Below, in pieces: positions 44,480-56,235 of a stretch of DNA of 64,000 nt (position 1 is the first letter of the stretch; each line of letters begins with the position of its first letter). The DNA comes from Gambelia wislizenii. Lineage: Eukaryota > Chordata > Lepidosauria > Squamata > Crotaphytidae. A model generated the notes under the pieces. That model had not been told where the DNA came from and did not search any database. It saw nothing but the letters and a program-made list of their open reading frames with translations. Where the stretch lies: assembly GCA_030847615.1 (NCBI GenBank), contig JAUMIR010000005.1:244876645-244940644 (forward strand). Direction: 5' to 3'. Made by a program: the position numbers and the translations under genes.

Positions 44480-44595
44480 TCATATAACCCAGGGTTCTCC
44501 AGAACAGATGGACTGCAATTCCCATCATCTCCAACTAGTAGAGTCAATGGTTGGGCCGGTTGGATATGACAGGAACTGTACACCAACACATCTTG
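44480..44595. mobile_element. Small TIR/MITE-like element
   Basis: GATGGACTGCAATTCCCATC and the inverse-like GACAGGAACTGTACACCAAC flank a GGTTGGGCCGG core. This phrase pattern is common in short non-autonomous DNA elements of reptiles. Ends and target duplication are not clear. Confidence 0.45.
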
Positions 44596-44794
44596 AAGGT
44601 AGATAACAGGAAATCTGCTGTAGATGATGGGGTGGGGTGAAGGAACAGTGGTTATGTAAAGTTATCACGTTGAGTTCATAGCAGAGGAAGTAAATAAAGC
44701 AGGGTATTCTTTGTCCAGTTCTTTACCTAAGCTATTATTATATTAACTTCTGATATTATTAGATTAATTAAGCAAATATTAAGTTAAATTGTCT

Positions 44795-45036
44795 AATACT
44801 AGAGGAAAATAAAGTACAATACGTGCCTTCAAGTCACCCATCAACTTATGGTGTCCCTCCTGAATTTCATAGGGTTTTCTTTGGCAAGGAATACTCAAGA
44901 GGTGTTTTGCCACTGCCTTCCTATGACTATCTTTTATAGCAACTGGTATTCCTTCGTGGTCTCTTCCAAGTACTAACCAGGCCTGACCTTGCTTAGCTTC
45001 CAAACCAGGTAGGATACTGTGCCTTCAGGATATTTA
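44795..45036 (-). mobile_element. 5S-rRNA-derived SINE
   Basis: On the minus strand the sequence reads GGAAGCTAAGCAAGGTCAGG, then CCTGGTTAGTACTTGGA and a GACCACGAAGGAATACC phrase. This follows vertebrate 5S rRNA (GGAAGCTAAGCAGGGTCGGG...TGGTTAGTACTTGGATGGG...GGGAATACC) with point differences. The internal pol III promoter elements of 5S (box A, intermediate element, box C) are partly kept. The rest is a non-5S tail ending in GGCACGTATTGTAC. It fits the 5S-derived SINE group known from squamates. Confidence 0.82.
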
Positions 45037-45554
45037 CGCAACTACTAGTAACTATTTAATCTGAGCTATATTGCAAAGCTAACTGATTTGCATTACGGCT
45101 TTGATTTTCCACTGACTGTAACAGCATGATCAGGCAATATCAAGTCATTTTTGTTCATTATGTCCACAGGCAATGCCTTGTCAGGAAGATTTTCTTGATG
45201 CTGTTAAAAAAAAAAAAGTTACCTTCATGCAATTTGAAGGAAAACAGTGGGTTTGACCAGAAAAAGTATGGGCCATGTGACAATATACTGTATATTGTCT
45301 CAAACTGGAACTTATTGGTGTGGTGTCACCCAGACAGGTGTACCCATGTTGCTCGATCATTTATTCCACTGACCAGGAGCATCTTTGTCTTGGTGAATTA
45401 AGCTTCAATTTGTTAGCATACAAATTGAGGTAACTACAATTAGATATGCCAAGATACAGAGAAGGATTTTGTCTGTTGGGTCACTCACATTGTGTAATTT
45501 GTTTCTAAAACATTATCTTGTTTAACAATATTAAACAGTACCCCCCACCCACAG
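45037..45554. other. Intron, no recognised feature
   Basis: AT-rich sequence with an A run at 45208-45218. It holds an open frame at 45126-45401, with no recognised motif. Confidence 0.45.
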
Positions 45555-45597
45555 CAGGAATAACCCAACTGTGTGATTCACAGAGACCACGAAGAAG

Positions 45598-45628
45598 ATC
45601 AGTTGGACCCCCGTATCTGCGGGGCTTC
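45598..45628 (+). repeat. Tigger-like TIR fragment left of DIRS-C
   Basis: CAGTTGGACCCCCGTATCTG resembles a Tigger-like terminal repeat. The sequence directly after the DIRS-C right end (51133-51235) resembles the interior of the Tigger-like element at 59120-59383. The simplest reading is that DIRS-C inserted into such an element. Confidence 0.5.
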
Positions 45629-45629
45629 A

Positions 45630-45830
45630 GATCTTCTTCATGGTCTCTGTGAATACACACAGTGGGTAATTCCTGAGCCTGCGCAGAGCACTCAGAACCT
45701 TCTGGAATCACTAGGCAGAATAGTTTTTGATACATTTTGGCAGTAACTCCACCCACCCCAACAGTCTTTCTGAGGTACTCTCACCTAATTCCCTTCAGTT
45801 CCTTTTTATCTACCGCGCAAGCAGCAGATA
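45630..45830 (+). repeat. DIRS-C left inverted terminal repeat
   Basis: Inverse of about 50880-51110. Shared blocks: CACACAGTGGGTAATTCCTG, CTAGGCAGAATAGTT, CCAACAGTCTTTCTGAGG and CTCTCACCTAATT. Confidence 0.85.
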
Positions 45831-46029
45831 GGAACCCTTCATTCTCTAGAGCTTCTTTCGCTTTCTATTTTACCTCACGGATTGACTTGAACTGCTTATT
45901 GACTTTGGGGTTTTTTGTTTGTTTATTTTTTGCTTTTCCTTTTGATTCTTGTTGTGATTTCTGGCCCTTTTGTCTGGTGGACTGTTTTTCGGCTTCTCTC
46001 TCTCGTTTGTCCTTGGATTCGGCTTCGGA

Positions 46030-47960
46030 CTCCAACTCGGTACGACTTCAGACTGATTTGACTCTTCTTTTGTCTTTTCCCTCTTTCTGTGATTATGGCC
46101 TCAACTCTGCCGCCTTCAAACAGTGCTGCATTTGTCAGGCGAAGCTTCCTGTCTCTGATGAATGGTCAGAGTGCCTCATCTGCCTGGGTGAAGCCCACTA
46201 TGTGGATGCTTGTATACATTGTCAGAACTTCACCCCTCAGGCATGTAAACATCACTCTTAAGTCTCTTTTCTATGAGAAGGCACTGTTCCCATCTTCTGC
46301 TTCTACCCCAGGCACTCAGGTTGGGGTTCCGCCGCCACAGAAAAGAGGTCGTTCTCTGTCGGTCAGTCCATCAGCGAAGAGAAGGCATGGGCCCTTGAGT
46401 CCGTCCCGTCATCAATCGGTGGCATCGGATCCGGAGGCCATGCATCAGTTCCATAAGCATACTACCACTTCAGGATTGAGTAAAGGCCATGGCTCTTTGA
46501 AACCTTCGACCTCGACTCGGGACCATCTGGGTCCAGTTGAGACCATGATTCCTCTGTCTCCTCCGGGCCAGGACTAAGAAGAGGAAAAAGAAGACCAAAC
46601 ACTCTTCTCTGAGACCAACATTGTGCCCCTTGTCCACTGCAGTGGCTACTTTGGCGCAGGAGCCCGAGGAGCCACAACAGCCGGCTACTGCCGCTACAGC
46701 AGAGTGCCCCTTGTCCACTGCAGTGGCTACTTTGGTGCAGGAGCCTGAGGAGCAACAATAGTTGGCTACTGCCACTACGGCACAGAGCGCCCCTTGTCCA
46801 CTGCAGTGGCTACTTTGGCGCAGGAGCCTGAGGAGCAACAATAGCCAGCTACTACCACTATGGCACAGAGCGCCCTTTGTCCACTGCGGTGGCTACTTTG
46901 GTGCAGGAGCCAGAGGAGCAACAACAGCCAGCTACTGCCACTACAGCTGTTTTGGATCTGAACCAGACGTCGGTACTGGTTCCTCCTACAGAAACCGGAG
47001 ATGTCACCATTGTCCGCAATCCATCGCGTGAGGTGAATCCTACTTTTTCCTTGGTGATTGTTCAAACTGGAGAATGAGAGATCTCTGAAGGGGTAAGGGC
47101 TTCCTCCCCTGGGTTCAGGCTCGATCCCCTGTGCTCCTTGTCTCCCGAGACAAGCTCCTCAGTATAGACGCTGTTATGGTCGATGTCAAAACTACATCAC
47201 AGGAGGCAACAGGGAAGGCTCCTTCTTCGACTCCGTCACATCGAGTCTTGGATGTCGAGCATTCATATGGAGCTTATGATGTGGCCTGATCGGCCTTTAG
47301 CCTTCCCTTCCTCTCTCCTTCTGGAGCCACGGCCGGACTTTTGCACAGCGGCCTTGGTTCTATTTTGCTGACAGCGCTGGCCATGGGGGTTATTATTCTC
47401 TCCCTCACCTTTCCCTCCACGGGATGGAACAGGCTCATCTAGAGGAGATCCATCCGGCCAAACCCATACTGAGAGATGCCGGCAGTCAGTCTCACCTGGG
47501 CGACAAGATCCTCGCTGCCTCCTCCGCCTCCTGTGCATGTGATTTCTCTGCACCAAGGTTGGCACAGCCCTTCGCCTTGGGGCTGTAGCCCCTCGCCTTC
47601 ATCATCCTCTTCGCTATTGTCAGACTCTTCTGTATCATACATACCGAGAGCTCCCTCTCCACTACCGGATTTTATCGACGATGAGTCTTCATCCATGATG
47701 GATGACGTTTGAGCATTTTCGGAGCAGATGGTCCAGATGGCCCATGCCTTGGACTTGAAGATCACCAAGAGGGACATCTTCTGCGTACTGATCAAGGGGT
47801 CAATCTGGGTGGCACTCCTCGTCTTATATCCAGACCTTTCGGCGCTCCGCAATCCTCCAGGCACTCACGGTACCAGCAACCTGCTTTGTCCGCCTTTTAG
47901 GTGGGGAGCCAGGCCTCCACGTCCTGGTACCGACTACCGACACAGCAAAGTGCTAAAAGA
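46030..47960 (+). pseudogene. DIRS-C gag-like region
   Basis: Near 46110-46220 the frame reads KQCCICQAKLPVSDEWSECL, then CLGEAHYVDACIHC, the same zinc finger as copy A. It then shifts frame. A block of four 81-83-bp repeats follows (46625-46955), then FSEQMVQMAHALDLKITKRD (about 47715-47775). The LAP2-alpha-like domain of copy A is missing, so an internal deletion near 47790 seems to have removed it along with the RT start. Confidence 0.75.
46625..46955 (+). repeat. 82-bp tandem repeat in DIRS-C gag, four units
   Basis: GCCCCTTGTCCACTGCAGTG recurs at 46625, 46706 and 46789, with a one-base variant at 46872. Periods are 81 and then 83 bp. Each unit encodes AC/TTG-rich, Ala/Thr/Gln-rich peptide in one frame. 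Confidence 0.85.
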
Positions 47961-48204
47961 ACAGGGCAGAAGGAGATTTTAAACTGCCCTCACTCTCAAT
48001 CCACTCATTCCTTTCCCCAAGAACCTTCTGTTCGGAAACTGCTTGTCTGCATTCTGAGACATCTGGCCCAAGATAACATGAGACCGATGGGTGCTTCGCA
48101 TCATCCAGGATTGTTACTGGATTGGGTTTGAACAAATTCATCATCTGAAAGAGGTTCGGGATGGTTACCCTGCGTTCGATCCTGCCTCTTCTTAAGTGAG
48201 GCGA

Positions 48205-49260
48205 CTGATTTGCCTCCATCGATCTCAAGGACGCGTACTTTCATATTGGAATCCACCTGACCCACAGACAGTTCCTCGCCTTCATGGTCGAGGATGAAGC
48301 CTTCCAGTTTCACATCCTGCCCTTTGGACTATCCACGGCATCAAGGGTATTTAGAAAATGCATGACGGTTGGGGCAACTTTCCTGCATCAACGGGGGGGG
48401 GTCGTCTTCCCTTATATCGATGACTAGCTCCTGGTGGCTGAGTCCTGTCGGCAACTCCTAGATGACATCGAGCTGACATTGAACTTACTGGGCCTGATTG
48501 TCAGTCTGGAGAAAGCGCATTTCAAATGCAGCCAGTCTCTCTGGTTCATTGGAGCATCCTTGAATTCAAACACCACTGCGGCTTACCTGCCTTTAGATCA
48601 TTTTGATACTCTGCAACCTCATCCACCAGTGCTGTAGATCCCGGAGGATCTCCGCTCATTTGATTCAAACCCTACTTGGAAACATGGCAGCCACGACTTT
48701 AGTCACTCAATTTGCAAGGTTACAGTTCCTACCGCTTCAGTCGTGGTTCCTGAGCATCTTCGACCCAGTGCGGGACTGCCCTCACAAACTCCTCAACTTG
48801 CCACGAGCAATTCAACATTCCCTGGATTGGTGGTTGGACCCGAACAATGTCCTATCAGGCATGCTGTTTGAACCCCAGCCGCAAGTTTCAGTCACCACAG
48901 ATGCATCATTACTCGGATGGGGAGCTCACCTCGAGACATACACGGTCCAGGGCTCGTGGACTGCTGACAAACGGAAGCTCCATATCGATATCCTCAATAT
49001 CCTGGCTGTTCAGAAGGTGCCTCAGGCCTTCAAGAAGTTGGTATCGGGCAAGACAGTCCTGCTTGTCACAGATAATACATCCGTGATATACTACCTCAAC
49101 AAGCAATGAGGGACGAGGTCTCCGTCTCTTCTGTCTCCTACCCTCAAAATTTGGGACCACTGCATTCTGAAGGGTATACTTCTCCACTCCATTCTTCCTC
49201 CATGGGAGGAGAATAGTCTTGCCAACGAACTGAGCCATCCGAATTCGTCCATGCACGAAT
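48205..49260 (+). pseudogene. DIRS-C reverse transcriptase and RNase H
   Basis: The RT frame begins near 48205 with FASIDLKDAYFHIGI (motif A) and passes FQFHILPFGLSTAS (motif B) and VVFPYIDD (motif C), followed at once by a TAG at 48424. RNase H runs VSVTTDASLLGWGAH, then LHIDILNILAVQ (the catalytic Glu reads Asp), then LLVTDNTSVIYYL, with the frame stopped at about 49107. The N-terminal RT blocks are missing. It is inactive. Confidence 0.82.
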
Positions 49261-49599
49261 GGATGTCACATCAATAGGTGGCACAAGAACTGTTTCAGCG
49301 CTGGGATACTCTGCAGGCCCGTTACGAACACAAGTGGTGGCCAAGCTGCATCGGGACCGATCGGACGTGATCCTCCTCACTCCATGGTGGCCTCGGCAAC
49401 CATGGTTTGCACCTCTCCTTCGCCTGGACCATCCGCGCTTTCTGCACCTTCCGAGTCATCTGCATCTATTGACTATCCAGAACAATGTCAGACATCCGGA
49501 CCTCAAGATGTTTCATCTGATGACTTGGAGGGTACTGCCCTGAATCTGTCTTCAGATCTGAGGCATTCCGTGTGTCTACCGTCACTGGCCGACATAACA

Positions 49600-50590
49600 G
49601 GTAGTGCTTGACGCCTCTCTCTGCCCTTCTACATGTTGATCCTATTCCTACAAGTGGAAACACTTCGAATCCTTTTTCTTAGACCGTGGCCTCACCGCTG
49701 CTTCCTCCTTGGTGACCACCATCCTCCAATTCTTACTGCATCTTTTGGATTCAGGACTATCCTTTTTGTCCCCAAAGTGATACCTGGCGGCTCCCTCCGT
49801 TGAGTCCCAAGCACGGAGTCGACCTTCTCCATTCCAAGACCCGTTGGTTCGGAAATTCCTGAAGCGCTATGTCAACCTTCATCCACCGGTGGTTGAGCCT
49901 ACCCCAGCTAGGAGTCTCAAACTAGTCCTCTCTCAACTCCTGAGACACACTTTTGAACCCTTGGCGACAATGGATCTGAGACTCCTGTCGTGGAAAACAG
50001 CCTTCCTCATAGCCATCATGTCTGCCCATTGAGTTGCTGGCATTTGTGCCTTGCATTCCGATGCTCCACAAAAAATGAGCACACATTTTTTATGAAACCG
50101 GACATGTCCTTTCTCCCAAAGGTGGTCTCCAGTTTCCACATCTACCAATCCTTCATTCTCCCTGCTCTAATACAGGATCCAAAGAATGACTTGAACATAC
50201 TCTCCATTCCCTAGATGCTTGGAGAGCCCTTGCCTTCTATGTACAGCAGACAACTCCATTTCAAAAGTCGCCGAATCTGTTTGTGTCCTATGCAAACTTT
50301 AAGTTGGGTGCCCCTTGTTTCTCCACAGTGCCTGTCAAAGCGGGTGGTATCGACTATCTCCCTCCGTTACAAACTGGCTTGAAAGCCCCTGCCTCCTCGG
50401 GTTCGAAGGCACTCCGTCAGAACTGTATCCACTTCTGCTAGCTTCCTCTCTGGGGTTTCCCTAGAGCATGTGTGCCGAGCAGCCACTTGGTCTACGCCAC
50501 TAATTTTTATCTTGCACTACAAACTAGACACTCGGTCTCGTAATGAGGCTGCTTTTGGGAGGGCAGTTCTGCTGTCCTCCATTCAATAAG
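49600..50590 (+). pseudogene. DIRS-C tyrosine recombinase remnant
   Basis: Multi-frame remnants in the position of the recombinase: LETVASPLLPP-like text, WKTAFLIAIMSAH at about 49990 (the arginine is H here), LSPKGGLQF, LFVSYANFKLGAP and an RHSVRTVSTSASF-like C-terminus (about 50410-50450), ending with NEAAFGRAVLL (about 50540). The sequence corresponds to the copy B recombinase but is heavily damaged. Confidence 0.65.
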
Positions 50591-50696
50591 TGAGTGATTA
50601 TTGTGGTTGCCTATGGTACTTAACATTTATTGCTATGTTCATGTCAGTTTATGCTCATTGTTATTGTTTCGTGGGACATCACTTGTCAACAGTTGT

Positions 50697-51130
50697 CCTC
50701 GTCTAACCCTCTAGCATGACATACCCTCCTCCTACAGGTGAAGCTTGCTAATCTACCCACTGTGTGTATTCACAGAGACCATGAAGAAGATGGACAGGTT
50801 GCTTACCTGTAATGATAGATCTTCAAGTGGTCTTCTGTGAATTCACACAGACCCGCCCATCCTCCCCTCTGTGTCCTGCTATGGCATATGCTTAATGTTC
50901 CTGATGCTGCTGCTTGCGGCATCCTTCAAGGAACTGAGGGCAATTAGGTGAGAGTGCCTCAGAAAGACTGTTGGGGTGGGTGGGGTTTTGGTTACAGCCA
51001 AAATGTTTCAAGAACTATTCTGCCTAGCAATTCCAGAAGGTTCCAAGTGCTCTGCGCAGGAATTACCCACTGTGTGAATTCACAGAAGACCACTCGAAGA
51101 TCTATCGTTACAGGTAAGCAACCTGTCCTT
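50697..51130 (+). repeat. DIRS-C internal complementary region and right terminal repeat
   Basis: Near-identical in wording to copy A 28975-29406: CACAGAGACCATGAAGAAGA, CTTCTGTGAATTCACACAG, the inverse CTGTGTGAATTCACAGAAG, and the edge TTACAGGTAAGCAACCTG. Confidence 0.82.
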
Positions 51131-51132
51131 TC

Positions 51133-51235
51133 CAGACTTACCACAGATACTGGAAATCACAGATAACAGCAAACCCTATTAAAATAAAGGACTCTGGTAA
51201 AAACATACCATAGAGTTGCATTGAAGGACCTAAAA
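51133..51235 (+). mobile_element. Tigger-like element, part
   Basis: CTTACCACAGATACTGGAAA and AACCCTATTAAAATAAAG match 59157-59210 in order. It continues from the left TIR-like piece at 45598 if DIRS-C is removed. Confidence 0.65.
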
Positions 51236-52500
51236 GATGCCCTAAGCTTCAACTTATGGTGACCCTTTGAATGAGAAACCTCTAAGTCACCCTGTTATCA
51301 ACAGTACTGCTCAGGTCTTGGTAACAGGGCCATGGCTTCCTTGATTGTCTAATCTGCCTGTAATGCAGTCTTCCTCTTTTCCTACTGCCTTCTACCTTAC
51401 CAAGAATTATTGTTTTTTGAATGAGCTGTGTCTTCCCATGGTTTTTCCAAAGTACAATAGTCTCAGTTTAGTCATCTTGGCTTCTAGGGAGAGTTCAGAC
51501 TTGATTTGCTCTTGGTCGCATTTATTTCTCTTTTTCACAATCCATGTTATCTGTAGAACTATCCTCCAGCACCACATTTCAAATGAGTTGATTCTCTTCC
51601 TATCAGCTTCCTTCACTTTCCTGCTTTCAAAACCATACATAGAAATTGGAAATACAATGGCATGGATAATTCTGACTTTGGTATTCAATGATATATCTTT
51701 ACGCTTGAGGATCTTGTCATAGCTTTCTTTCCAAGTCTTAGTCTTCTTCTGATTTCTTGACTATGTCTCCATGTTTATTAACAATTGAGCATAGATATCA
51801 TGAAACTTTAACTGTTTCAATGTCTTCATTGTGTACTTTAGCGTTATGTAAATAATCTGTGATCACTATTTGTTTTTAATCTTAAACTATAACCCTGCTT
51901 TTGCACTTTCTTCCTTGACTGTTTTCAGTAGTCATTTCAAGTCTTTGTTATTTTCTGCTAAGTATGGTGCCATCTGCATATCTTAAACTGTTGATTTTCC
52001 TTCCTCCAATTTTCACACCTGCTTCCTCCAAATCTAATCCAGCTTTATGTATGATACATTTAGCGTACAAGATAGGGTGATAAAAGACAGCCTTACCTGA
52101 CCCCTTGCTATTTGGAAAGTATTCTGTTTCTCCATATTCTACCCTGACAGTGGCCCCTCATCCCAAGTACAGTTTATACATCAAAACCATGCGATGTTGT
52201 GGCACACCCATTTCTTTAAGAGTGATACATAGTTTTTTGTAATTATACAATCAAACAAAGGCGTTGCTGTAAGCTATAAAGCAAAAGCTGATTTTCTTTT
52301 GAAATTCTTTGCAGTGTTCCATTATCCAATGTATGTTTGCAGTATGATCCCTAGTGCCTCTTCCTTTCCTGAACCCAGCTTGGTTATCTGACATTTCTCA
52401 CTACTGCTTCATAATAGGTTACTTGTTCAACTCTTCCTGTACTGTGTAGTTAGTAAGCAAGGAGATCTTGTATCACATTTAAAACTAACTGAGATAAAGA
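51236..52500 (-). mobile_element. RTE-BovB LINE, RT and C-terminal part
   Basis: On the minus strand, from about 52480 down to 51400, the frames read a BovB reverse transcriptase and tail: KVRIIHAIVFPISMYGFESR, then FEMWCWRIVLQITW and SLEAKMTKLRLLYFGKTMG. It corresponds to the + strand BovB at 3475-4563 but is inverted. The last part (51236-51400) is a non-coding tail. All frames are broken. Confidence 0.82.
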
Positions 52501-52702
52501 ATATGTTTGAAAACACAGGCACAGCACTAAGGAATAAAATATCACTGTTTATGAAAAAGACTCAAAAACTTGTTTTCCATAAAACTTCAGTTTCCAAAAG
52601 TTTGTGAAGCTATAATTAAAGTTCTAAATAAGAAATGGTGGATCTTTGGGACTGCTTCTAATTAGAATTAATAACTTGAGTTATAACTTCAGTTAAAATT
52701 GA

Positions 52703-52793
52703 GTGCTTTGATTGTGTATTCCTGCAGGACAGGGGTTGGACTAGATGGCCCTTGTGGTCTCTTCCAACTCAATGATTCTATTATTCTAAGTTG
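52703..52793 (+). mobile_element. CR1 3' end
   Basis: + strand: GTGCTTTGATTGTGTATTCC, then GGACTAGATGGCCC and the TTCTATTATTCTA terminus. This is a very short 5'-truncated CR1. Confidence 0.85.
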
Positions 52794-55665
52794 TTGCATA
52801 AGCTTTTGTAAACTTGGTCTACATCCTCAGATGCATGGAGACTATATACTGATGCTCATATGCTCCACACAGTACAATACTGTAAGTTTTATTATAGCAA
52901 CATGTTTGTATATATTATTATAGTATATACTGTATATATTATTATAGCAACACATTTATTACTTTGCTCTGATGTGCACATGTCTCATGAAAGCTGGGCC
53001 TCATGGCTGAAATATATTCCTTTCAAAATGAACATACCTATTTGACTTAGACTACTCTATAAACTATAGGAGATTAATTAACTCCTGAAAATCTCTAAAA
53101 GAAGATTATTACTGGTTGTGGCAACTGATCTGTGCATAGATTGATTGAACTCCTGAATACTAGTTTGCACTTGGCTACTGAAACACATATTTAACTACTT
53201 TGTAAAAATTATGGTATCCATGTCATGTCAGATGTAACAGACAAATGTTCTTAAACATGGTGGAAAGTAATAATAAAGCTGTTTTGAATTGGAAGTAATT
53301 GCTGAATTCAGGCTGTCTCCACCTGTAAGTTCAAATGTCATTTACCTAAAGAAGTGGCATTATCTTCTTCTTCACAATCGGTATTGTTAAAACTTGCCAT
53401 TGACGTAAGCAAACCATGAGAAGCTGTGTCCAATGCCCTCATCTTGTGGTTGCTCAGCCCCTGTACAAAACAGACACCCTTGAAACTAATTCTTAAACAA
53501 ACTACTGCTGCATTTAAAAGCTTTCCTTAATAGAGAAAGCTTTCCTCACTGATCTAAGAATTCTTTGATTGTCAACAAACATATAGATAGATGACAGCTT
53601 TTGTCCTAAACAGCTTGTGATGGTAAACCTCAGATCTGAAGCACTACAGACATCACAGGAAAATATCTCCCTCTGTGGCTTTTACTGACAATGCTGAACT
53701 GCAGAACACTACATTGTGATAAACTATAATCAGCATCTAATGATTTGAGAAATATGTTGTGACACATATCTGGTAGATAAAATGTACACAAGCAGGCTGG
53801 GTTTTTTAGATTTACATTAATTGCAGAATAGGTCTCTTTCCATACATATAGCGGGGCTCAACTATGACTTGTAATCCAAATGTACTGGCTTGCACTCATC
53901 AGCACATCTGGACTTTGTTAGATAGCTTTCAGCATTGTTTTCCTGAAGCAATATTATTCACTCTACCAGCTCCAAATCAGTGGGGCCTCTCAGCCACTAT
54001 TTTATGATGAACCAGTTTAAACAACACACTACCTGTGGGAGGGAGGGGGAACATTTAAATTCGGGCCAAAATATACGGGTGATATTTGCGCTTCACCCAT
54101 TGAATGATACAAGGAAATGAAAATTGACAGCCAAACTAGAATAGGCAGCTCAGTTTACTAGAGTGGCCTGGTAAATGCTGTTATAAATCCATCTCTGTAT
54201 TAAAAACCATTCCTACAGCTACCAGCCTAGAAACTTTAAATTAAAACAACATTAATACCATATCTTCTTTCTGAAAAACCTCTCCTCATCCAAGGTTAAA
54301 TATAAATGTGCCCAGAAATTAAAGAAGCACAGTGTCTTTGGCAGAACTCTTTCCTTCTCTTTAAGAGTAACCAATTTGCTCGTCAAGTGGGTAGAAATAT
54401 GATACTGTGTGAAGAATGGAAATAGGGAACTGAAGGAGAGAGTCATTATAGAATATTACAAAATATGTAATTGTTTCTGAATTTAACTTAATTCAAGTTA
54501 GTATTGATATGAATTTTGAAATATGTCCTGATACATGAATTTTGAAGACTTGGGCTAGAATTCTTTTGGTGTCCTGTATCTACACAACTGTCTGTTATGC
54601 TGGCATGGTGCACTTTTTCATGATTGTGCAGTGGTGGATGGGGAAAGCAGAGGAAGATAACTTTGGTGACATCCAAAGAGAAAATTCCTGTCTCCTGAGC
54701 AATCTATAAGCTCAATGCCTAACTTACAGTTCCCTGAAGCCAAAAGGATTCTGGGAATGCTGCCTTGGAAAACCATAGGCACTTTTCCAAGACAGCATTT
54801 CCAGCATTTCTTTTAGGTTCGTGGAGCCACAAGGAGCCCAGACACTAAAAAAAATAGCCTGCTTGGGATACAGCAGTTTGGTTTTTTTTCAGATGGTGAT
54901 GCAGAAGGCTTTCTCAGCCTTTCTCCCATTACCACTGTGTCCTTCCCCATTACTTTCTACAATAATTATGGATGGAAGCACTCAATGTTGACCGATATGG
55001 CATAGTTCAGGTGTATTACTGCCCAATCTTTTAACTATGGTGTTCTTTCCCCTTTTATTGTCAATTTAACTTTGATACAGTAATATCGTTATGAACCTTT
55101 GAATTAATAAGGTTGAAAAATGAGTTTCTTGATCAAAATCAAACAGTTAAATTACACGTTGCAATCCCTTCCCCTTTGAGAACACAACATGATGAAGATT
55201 CTTGAAGCATGGGGAAGAGGATTTTCAGGCAAAACCAAACCTTGTTAAAACACCACCCCAGAATATGGCTTGCAGAATCAGACACATAGTCCATCATGTA
55301 AGTTAGCATTCCATCTTCTAACATTGCTCAGCCAGATAATACATGGCAATCTGCAAATATTTATAATTCAGATTTATTGAATAAACCATCTTGCACCATT
55401 CTTTCTCTGTCACCACTATCTTTTACCCAATCATGGGGAAGGGGTTGCAATATATTTCCATTGATGCTCCAAGTGCCTCTGTCTGGAAACTCCATGGCTG
55501 TCTGATAGACTATGGATCAACAAGTCAGAACTCCCAGGCCAAAACCTAGCTACCTTCCAGGCAAGCTCCTCCCCTGCACACATAAAACTAAAAATTAAAT
55601 ACACGAGAAATGCAAAACAATATTTCTGCCTTTTAAGTAAGCCATCCAAGCCTTTGGATGTTTAG
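52794..55665. other. Intron with one small inverted repeat
   Basis: AT-rich sequence with no recognised gene. A 22-bp inverted repeat lies at 54751-54804. ORFs here are short and without motifs. Confidence 0.5.
54751..54804. repeat. 22-bp inverted repeat
   Basis: CTGGGAATGCTGCCTTGGAAAA (54751-54772) pairs with 54783-54804 with two mismatches and a 10-nt spacer. It may be the centre of a MITE. Confidence 0.6.
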
Positions 55666-55667
55666 GG

Positions 55668-56235
55668 AAGAATAGAATCATGCAGATGGAAGGAACTACA
55701 AGAACAATCTATTCCAGCTCCCTGCCATGCAAGAATATACAACTATAGCACTCCTGAAAGATGGCTTCTGATTAAAACCTCCCAAAAAAGAAGAGTCTAC
55801 CACCCTCCAAGGTAATCTATACCTGTCAAACAGTTCTTGCACTGAAGAAGTTCTTCCTAATGTTTACGTGGAATCTTTTCTTGAAATTTGAATCCCTTGG
55901 TTTGTGTTCTAGTCTCTGGAGCAGCAGAAAACAAGCTCACTCCATCCTGTACATGACATCTCCTTTAGATATTTAAGGAGAGCTATCATGTCATCTCTCA
56001 GTCTTCCTTCTCCAAGCTAAACAAACCCAGCTCCTAAGGTGTTCCTCATACAACTTGATTTCCAGAACTTTGATCATTTTGGTCGCTCTCCTCTGGTCAT
56101 GTTCCAGCTTGTCAATATCCTCCTTTAACTGTGGTACCTAGAACTGGACACAGTAGTCTCAGTGAGATCTGACGAAAGCAGAACAAAGTGGTGCTTCTAT
56201 TTCTGTGCTTCTATTGATGCAGCCTAGTACTGCAT
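55668..56235 (-). mobile_element. CR1 LINE fragment, longer
   Basis: Reverse complement of the CR1 3' end. It continues into the ORF2 C-terminal part, with CTAAACAAACCCAGCTCC, GGTCGCTCTCCTCTGG and CTAGAACTGGACACAGTA wording, as in the CR1 at 9000-9510. Old. Confidence 0.85.

Larger units (their letters stand above)
45555..51130 (+). mobile_element. DIRS retrotransposon copy C, both ends present
   Basis: Left inverted repeat 45630-45830, gag (about 46030-47960), RT (48205-48640), RNase H (48640-49260), tyrosine recombinase (about 49600-50590), internal complementary region 50697-50800, right terminal repeat 50810-51130. A 38-bp-class inverted pair lies outside the left repeat (45557-45597 against 45631-45671). 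The right end matches that of copy A. The frames are broken and parts of gag and RT are deleted. Confidence 0.85.
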
